DNA of 64,000 bases from contig NC_039360.1 of NCBI RefSeq assembly GCF_003573695.1, positions 125,140,336 to 125,204,335 of the forward strand. Direction: 5' to 3'. Each line of letters opens with the position of its first letter. Within the stretch, counting starts at the first letter, position 1. Positions 57,544 to 64,000 of the stretch are shown piece after piece. A program made the translations under genes and the position numbers. The notes beneath the pieces are model-generated. The model searched no databases. It saw only the letters and a program-made list of their open reading frames with translations, and was not told the DNA's origin. Source of the DNA: Papaver somniferum (Eukaryota; Streptophyta; Magnoliopsida; Ranunculales; Papaveraceae).

Positions 57544-58416
57544 TCACATAATCATTGGGATTTTCACTGACCCTCTGAAACATTCTTCCAAGTCGGAGAG
57601 GGTGACTTGTTCTGACACGAAGAAATATTTCCTGTAGAATGCGTTAACCATTTCTCCCCAATTGTTGATAGTCTCTGGTGCAATGTTGTTATACCAGGTG
57701 TATGCTCTGCCTTTCAGAGATTTTGAGAATTCCTTGAGACGAACAACATGATTATGTTCATGTTCTCCCAGGGCTTCGAGAAAACGAGAGACATGTTCCC
57801 GAGCATTTCCAGTTCCATCATATAAGGTGAAGGTTGGAGAAACGTAACCTTTGGGGAGTGGAATCCTCTGCGTAGCGGAAGGATAAGGAGGTTGATGACG
57901 ATGGTCATGCGATGTTTTGTCTTTTCCACGGTTCTCCAAGAGGTGCTCCAGATCCTCGCGAGTGATGAAATTCAATGATCCCTTCGCTGATGAGTTGTCT
58001 GCGGCAGTTTTGTGGACTTCGTCGTCTTCTACTGTATGGATTGGAATTACTTCAGGGTCGTCGTCTAAGGATTTCTCCTTCTCCTTTCCCTTCTCTTGAG
58101 TCTTCTCTGACATCTTGTCAGTAAGAGTTTTGAGATAATTACACAGCTCATTCTGTATAACAGCCATGTTAGTCTGGTTCTTTGCAATAGTCTCCTGCGC
58201 TTTGATAAGATCAGCAATGGTATGCGGTGGATCTCCTATGACTTCTTCAGGGTGTCGTCCGGACAGTGGATGACCTTCGGCGTGAGGAGGAGTAGTGTCG
58301 CCACCATCAGTGTTGGAGGTCGGAATTGTCTCCGGGATATTCTGATTGTTATTGTTGCTAGTGCTAGCACGGTTTGTGTTAGGATTTGTAACTGAACCTG
58401 ACCTGATATCAACCAT
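57544..58416 (-). pseudogene. Gypsy Gag N-terminal and central part
   Basis: The frame of 290 codons starts MVDIRSGSVTNPNTNRAST 58 bp inside the LTR end. It has an Asn/Thr-rich N-terminus, a helical middle (IADLIKAQETIAKNQTNMAV) and the Retrotrans_gag core: FTLYDGTGNAREHVSRFLEA, FSKSLKGRAYTWYNN, INNWGEMVNAFYRKYF. Gag packages the element RNA into virus-like particles. The frame is shifted by one base near 57590, after SDLEECF, so full-length Gag cannot be made. Confidence 0.8.
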
Positions 58417-58452
58417 CTTGTGAAATTGTTAGATTGCAACCGAGAGAATGAT

Positions 58453-58473
58453 CTCCCACTGTGGTCGCCAATC
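58453..58473 (-). other. Primer-binding site of the PMD-carrying element
   Basis: On the minus strand the LTR end ATCTACA is followed by GAT and TGGCGACCACAGTGGGAG. TGG three bases after the LTR is the normal form of a primer-binding site. I did not assign the tRNA. Confidence 0.6.
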
Positions 58474-61400
58474 TGTAGATAGGGAAAAACGATTTGCTGG
58501 TTTTTAAGGAATTGAGGAGACGACCGTATGGAGGAGACTCCTCGAACCGAGCGAAATTTTAAACCTCACACAGATGCACCGCTGCAAAGGGGGTGCTTTA
58601 GATTCGAGAGATCAATCTGTAGTACTCTGGCCTAAATCAAGACAATGACCGTTCCAGAGTAAATTCGGTCACAAGAGAGGATGGGTTGATCTGTAGGAGG
58701 GAAGCTGGGAATGTGTGGAATCAATGGTAATCAAAGATTGTGGGTGTGTGAATTCCGAATACAATAAGCTTTGAGTGATTGAAATTTCTCAATTGAGAGT
58801 AGTTGCTCAATTGATGAGTTGATGATCTCGTGTTGTCGATGAGACGTGAGATTGATGATACTGATGATGCTGATGATTCAATCATGATTCAGAGACTTAT
58901 TTATATTGCTGGAATTTTAGACAACGTGATTCCATGAAGTGTGACAGTTGATGGAATCAAGGAGTGGGGAAGTGGAGATCGTGTTTGAAACCAGTTGCTC
59001 AACGTGTGAAGACTTGGTCGATTTTCCACCCCCTACCTCGTGAATTCCTTCAACTAATTGCACGACTTGCTCACATTCCATCGTGTGTTTGAACACACGT
59101 GTCGTAGACCGCCAGAACAAAACCCTAAGTGATATCCCCCCAAGTGACACGATTGACGTCTCGTGGTTTGTTAGTCAATTGATGACTTTTTGGTTTGATG
59201 GGACGATGATTCCATGTAGTCGTTGAGTTGAACATGATGTTCTGAAACTCATGAATTGAACATGTCATGAGACAGAGGTATAGTTCTTACGATGAAGTGA
59301 TCAAGTATTGCTCATTCGATGGATCATTGAATATTGATTGTTGAACCAATATTGAGCAAATATTCCTCATCTGAGAAAGTTCTGCTCATGTGATGAATTG
59401 TTGAATATTTGATCATCTGAGCATGTGTTGCTCACCCTCCTCCGTCGTCCTAGTGTTGGGTTTAGCTCATCATGATAAAAACACGCTCAAAATATTTATT
59501 TATTGCTCAAATGGTGTTTACAATGAAGAGAAGAAGAGAAAATGGTGTAAACAACTAATGTGCGACCCACAAGAAGCGTCACAAAAGAACGATAAAAGAG
59601 AAGTGCTATTGTCGCTGTGGTTCTAAGACCCACACCTACGACCCACGCTTATGAGTCTGTTTCACTGTTGATAAACGACTGTCCCTGCGAGTCTGTTCTT
59701 CGTGTTCTTGGTGTTCTTCATCATCAGCAGGAGCAGAAACAGTGTTTCATCAACTCTTGATTTCTCGCTCCTGAGCTCTCCTATCGACCCCAAACTCTCG
59801 ACACCCTTCCTTGTACCTGGAGAAACTTATTTATACTCAACAGGGCCCTCGAATCTCTCCATATCTTCAAAATATTTCCCATGACTCGGCAGTAAAGAAA
59901 AAATATTCTCGGATTGTTTTCTTTCCTTTCTTACCTACTTACGCTGTCAACCAGTGTTTACACGCTCCAAACATGCTCCCAGATCATCAAGGAATGTGTC
60001 AAGACGTTGCAAACGCATGCCATCTTCCATACAACATCGACACAATTCCGAGTATCTTTTCTCAACCACGTATTCCCTGATTTCTTTAAACCGAGAATCA
60101 AGCCCAACTGGATCGATTCCAACAACCAAAATAGCTTCCCATATCCATATCACGTCTACCCAACAAGAATCAGAGGTTTAGTCTACCTCTAACCCCTCCA
60201 AATATCAGGTTGAAATCTGCCAGGGAAGAAAAAAATTTTCCCGCCAAAACTGAAATTTGAATTTGAGAAGAAGGACACCCCTTATCTAGTGGTCGCCCCT
60301 TATCCGTTGTTGGAGTCCGAATAACACATGTCCCTTTGGGTGTCTTTAGTAATTTTTCTGGGGTGTTTCCAACATTTTTTCTGGGTTCCTCCGGTGCATT
60401 TCTGGGGTGCTTCCGGTGCATTTCTGCGGTGCCTTTAGTACTTTGTCTTGGGGTGTAAAACACTACTTTTCGAGCCCATTTCGTCGCAAGGACTTATTTC
60501 TCTAAAATTTCCTACAAAGACATAAAATAACACAAAAAATACAAAATCGAGCACTAACAATACATACAAATGAGACATATTAGACACATAAATGCGTCTA
60601 TCACGTACCAAAAATATTAATTAGAAAACTGCTCGTTGAACCGAGCATAATTAATAAAATTAATGACCATGAGGCCGTCGTAAAATTATTAAGGTTGGAA
60701 TATGGAATGATGATCCTTGGATTCAGAAACCCTAATTTGATCAATTGATGATCAATTCATAGTTCGTCAGAATTTCAACCACGGGACGAAGGAGGGAGCG
60801 ACTACATGGACCGTGGGTCAACCATGTAGTGTCCATATGCTCACGTGAGCAAATACAAAGAAATCATGAAGAGTTGACGATTTGTTGGTGAAAGAATGAT
60901 CAAATGCTGATTTAATCATTTATTCGAAATGCTCGTCTGAGCTTTAAGTGAGAAAACCTAATTAATTATGACGAGGCAAGGGACCGACCATGAAGTCATG
61001 AAACCGGCCCTGGGTTGTCACGTGACCACCTGACGATCACTTCATGAAAATACAAAGTGTTTGGAAGAGTTTTGGACCTAATACGAGCAATTGTGCAAAT
61101 TAGGTCAAAACTGTGAAAATTGATGGGACCGGCTTCCGTGAGCCAAAGAGCCAATCTTGGTCAGTCAAGATAGCGTGCTCGTGTCCCCAAGGCGTCTGCG
61201 TCTCAATCTGAGAATTTTGATATTTTCTGGCGTGCAATTGAGCATCCATTCGAGAAAATATGCTAAAATTAGGGTTTCGACGAAACTGAGGAAAACACCA
61301 TGAGATGATGAAAAATAATTATAAAATAAGGAATGAGGAGGCGTGGGACCGCCGTGGTCGAGGCATGGTCGTCCGGTCATGACCACGGTCCCGTGGTGCC

Positions 61401-63217
61401 TTTTTCTTAATTTTATAATATTTTGATGATTTTATGAAAAATTCATGAATTTTGAGAAATTTGATGAATTTAGGGAGTTTCCACGAATTGAAGGAGTTTC
61501 TTGAGTTCAAGGAAGCAAAAAATATTAAAATAATAAAAACAAGGGCTTGTGGGACCGTAGAAGGCATGGCCGGCCGGCTTGGGCTCGGTCCCACGAGTTT
61601 CCCTAATTTTTATGTATTTTTTATGTATTTTTGATGAATTGAGGGAATTTTTCCTAATTTGAGAGAAATACCATGAAATCAAGGAATTTGATGAATTCAA
61701 GTAAAACTAATAATAAAATAATAAAACAAAGGGGCGTGTGGGACCGGCTAGGGCATGGCCGGCCGGCCAAGGCCCGGTCGCACAAGTTTTTATAATTTAT
61801 TTTATTTTATTATTATTTGATGATTTGTGCAAAAATACCATGAAATCAAGGAGTTTTTTCATGAAATTAGAGAAATAATAATACTAATAATAAAATAATA
61901 AGGAACCGTGGGGTGTGGGGCCGGTTGGGACCAACGGCCGGTTGGCCAATGGTCACGCCCCACACTCCTTTCCTTAATTTTATACTATTTTTTATGGATT
62001 TATTGAAGTACCATGAAACCGAGGAGTTTCCTCGAGACGAAGGAGATTTGATAAAATGAGAGAATTTTCATCAAATCATGGAAAATAATAAAAATGCATT
62101 AAAAATATAAAACTGGCGTGGGATTGACCACGACACGGTCGGTCGGTCGTGTGTCCGTGCTCCCAACACCCTGGTCAATATTTTTAATTATTTATTATTT
62201 TCTCCTCTATTTTGTATAGGTTCATCGTTTTGTTGTATTTTTGAAATACTCGTTTGTGCGGTGACTTTTAAAGTATCGTCGTTGAATACACCTTCACCAT
62301 TTGAATCGGGGCTTACTTAGAGGTAGCTCAGACGCCCAGTTGTTGATTATTTATTACTAATTGTGGAATTCGGTGGAGAATAATTAACAAAACTGAGTAA
62401 TAAGATGTTTATTATTAATTCATAAGATCAGCTGAGGATTCGACTTCGAATTCAGAATAATAAAGTGAGCATTACCATTCCATGGGATCGTAGATTCGAC
62501 CATAGAATCAGACTAATTAAGATTTATCTATTACCATTTATGAGACCAGTTGTGGATTCGATCATGAAATCGGAGTAATGAGATAATATAGTTATTGTTA
62601 TTCTATGAGATCAAGCCGTTGATTCGATCATAGAATCAGAATAATTGTTTATTTCCATTCAATGGGACCAGTCGTGGATTCGACCATGGAATAGGAGCAA
62701 TTGTTATTGCCATTCCATGGGACCAGTCGTGGATTCGACCATGGAATATGAGCAATAATAGATTATTCTGGGAGTTCAGTAGTGAATGTCACGGCAGAAT
62801 TAATCTTAATTAGGAATAATTAACTTTGTGGCTCTATACTAGCAGACCAAGTTGTCTAGGAGCATTAATTATCCCGATATGAGCTTGTCGGTAAGTCATA
62901 TCCTTTATATAGTCAGGGTAAACTTGTTGTTTGAAACTGAAGACGTTATCGCTCTATACTAGCAGAGCAAGCTGTCTAGGAGCCGTCCATCTCGTAATGC
63001 TATATGGAAATAATCACTGAAAGTATTCAGTATTCATGAGATATGCCGTTGTCCAGTCGTGAGACTACATATCTACATGTACTCTGAGAGAAAGTACTCT
63101 CCGTTGAGAATTCGATGAGAGACCCGTGTCTCGATACTCATGTCTGATTGCTGAATCAGAGCTTCGTATAATTATGAGTTTACGAATTTAGCCTTTGTCG
63201 AAAATCCACCATCTACA
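58474..63217 (-). mobile_element. 5' LTR of the PMD-carrying gypsy element, with a nested LTR
   Basis: The outer end (minus start) is TGTAGATGGTGG at 63217 and the inner end is CCCTATCTACA at 58474. Its order matches the solo LTR 29900-33151: CTAGACAGCTTGCTCTG words, CCATGG array (62470-62760), GGCCGG modules (61340-62170), a TATA-bearing block (ATATAAATAAG near 58905), and the TTTAGGCCAGAGTACTACAG leader. Without the nested insertion (about 1.17 kb) it is about 3.6 kb, against 3.25 kb for the solo LTR. Confidence 0.85.
59434..60603 (-). mobile_element. Nested, 3'-truncated LTR related to the 33465-38524 family
   Basis: The minus-strand start TGATAGACGCATTTATGTG is at 60603, and the segment ends at about 59434. 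Its lower part matches 33840-34200 (CCTCCGTCG-CC-AGTGTTGGG, CTCAAATGGTGTTTACAATG). About 375 bp of LTR terminus is missing on that side and no target duplication can be found, consistent with deletion. It interrupts the gypsy LTR between GGTACGTG and GGTGAGCAAC. Confidence 0.65.
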
Positions 63218-64000
63218 GAGGAATTTCAAACTTTGACGAGGTTTAAGCAAGAACTTGCAAAAGATGCATAGACATTCATCAAGAGGTTCCGCACTCAGGC
63301 AAGTCGCATTCCATGTCTATGACATTTATTTCCTCACATGCTATCCTAGCATGGGGACTTAATTATGCTAGCAACTCTACAAGGCGTTATGAATGGTAGC
63401 TTCACCACATTAGTATATTACCAAGTGGTTGAATCTGACGTTTCTCCTAATCAACCACTAAAACATTCATTTATGAGATTATGTCCAAACACGGTAAAAA
63501 ATACTTTGGGCATTTCTCCTGCAAGTCCATGTGTTCCACAAAATCAGAAAGCTCTGATGTCTGTACAAGTTTCGAATCCCACTACTGCAACAAAAGAGAT
63601 GCTGAATCAACATAAGATACTCCAGGTCCGAGATGATCAAACCTCTAAGACGTTCGACGCTTAAGGAATATACGCTTCAACGCTCAAGCATCTAAGAAGC
63701 CTTCAAATTGTACTCCCAATCAAAGAGTACACCTTCGATAGTGGCGCGTCTGGGTTCAGCACAAATATCTCGACGATGAAACATTGATTCAACATCAGCA
63801 CGATCAAAGTGTAACTAAATTACAATCGATAAGTCTTGCAACATCATTCATACATGAAGGGAACTAACTCCTTCAATATACACTGGGCAACCTGAGGTGA
63901 TTCCGCGAAACTTCATCAACGGGATTTCTCTACATCACAAGCCCCTGCATAATTGAGGAACTTTCTCTCTTCACCAATCACATCCAGTATGAAAAATGCT
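63218..64000 (+). pseudogene. Gag-like degenerate fragment beyond the LTR
   Basis: After the LTR end the sequence reads, with stops, EEFQTLTRFKQELAKDA and TFIKRFRTQASRIP, a pattern like the helical core of Gag. A 99-codon open frame follows (63365-63664, LATLQGVMNGSFTTLVYYQ and on), which I cannot assign. It may be the remains of the element into which the gypsy copy inserted. No complete domain is present and the window ends here. Confidence 0.3.

Noticed and set aside
63218..63222. Target-site duplication for the whole PMD-carrying element
   Set aside because: The five bases outside the 5' LTR (GAGGA) do not match those before 47797 (CGTTC), nor is there a match at the truncated 3' LTR; the element end has been rearranged.

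Overview
This is nuclear DNA from a flowering plant, almost certainly a eudicot. The evidence is GT-AG spliced genes with plant-type products (a LEC14B/DCAF11-like WD40 protein, a plant mobile domain gene), an AT-rich background, and several plant-specific retroelement types: Sirevirus-like Ty1/copia, Ty3/gypsy with very long LTRs, an L1-type LINE ending in RNase H, a Tourist-like MITE and Helitron gene remains. I cannot name the species from the sequence alone. There are no rRNA, tRNA or CRISPR features.

Layout. 1-10.0 kb is degenerate repeat DNA. It holds a retroelement zinc-knuckle fragment, a Tourist-like MITE (589-1077), a truncated gypsy-type LTR with tandem repeats (3511-5503), the 3' end of a Sirevirus-like copia element with several polypurine tracts and a 2.4 kb LTR (6365-8750), and two partial copies of a plant gene family related to reverse transcriptases (2945-3525 and 8751-10040). 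10.0-19.4 kb is the only ordinary genic island. An apparently intact nine-exon WD40 gene (10999-14849, +) faces an intact single-exon coiled-coil gene with a C-terminal membrane tail (16434-19304, -), with a degenerate tandem satellite between their 3' ends. 20741-26998 is a LINE with a 13-bp target-site duplication and a poly(A) tail.

28.3-43.5 kb is a decayed Helitron-type locus. It contains an RPA1-like gene followed by the C-terminal end of a Pif1/Helitron helicase. Three LTR insertions split it: a solo LTR (29900-33151), a 5-kb non-autonomous element with two LTRs (33465-38524, perfect TGCAT duplication) and a solo LTR (39490-41441, perfect ATATG duplication) that interrupts the helicase reading frame. 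43.5-45.9 kb is mostly featureless. 45935-47791 is a copia solo LTR with a CGTTC duplication.

47.8-63.2 kb is the most unusual part: a minus-strand Ty3/gypsy-type element. Its 5' LTR (58474-63217) carries a nested LTR. Its gag-protease region keeps only the terminal tail of integrase, and no reverse transcriptase, RNase H or integrase core is visible. In the opposite orientation it carries a gene-like unit (51596-55425) with TATA box, spliced leader, five coding exons and phase-0 introns, encoding a plant mobile domain (PMD) protein. Its 3' LTR is truncated and meets another LTR half head to head, forming an inverted repeat with arms of about 1.65 kb (47797-51292).

Taken together, the two intact host genes sit in a sea of nested transposons. 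The main candidate for something new is the gypsy-derived carrier of an intron-containing antisense PMD gene with its giant LTR palindrome. The Helitron RPA/helicase locus and several repeat arrays inside LTRs come next.
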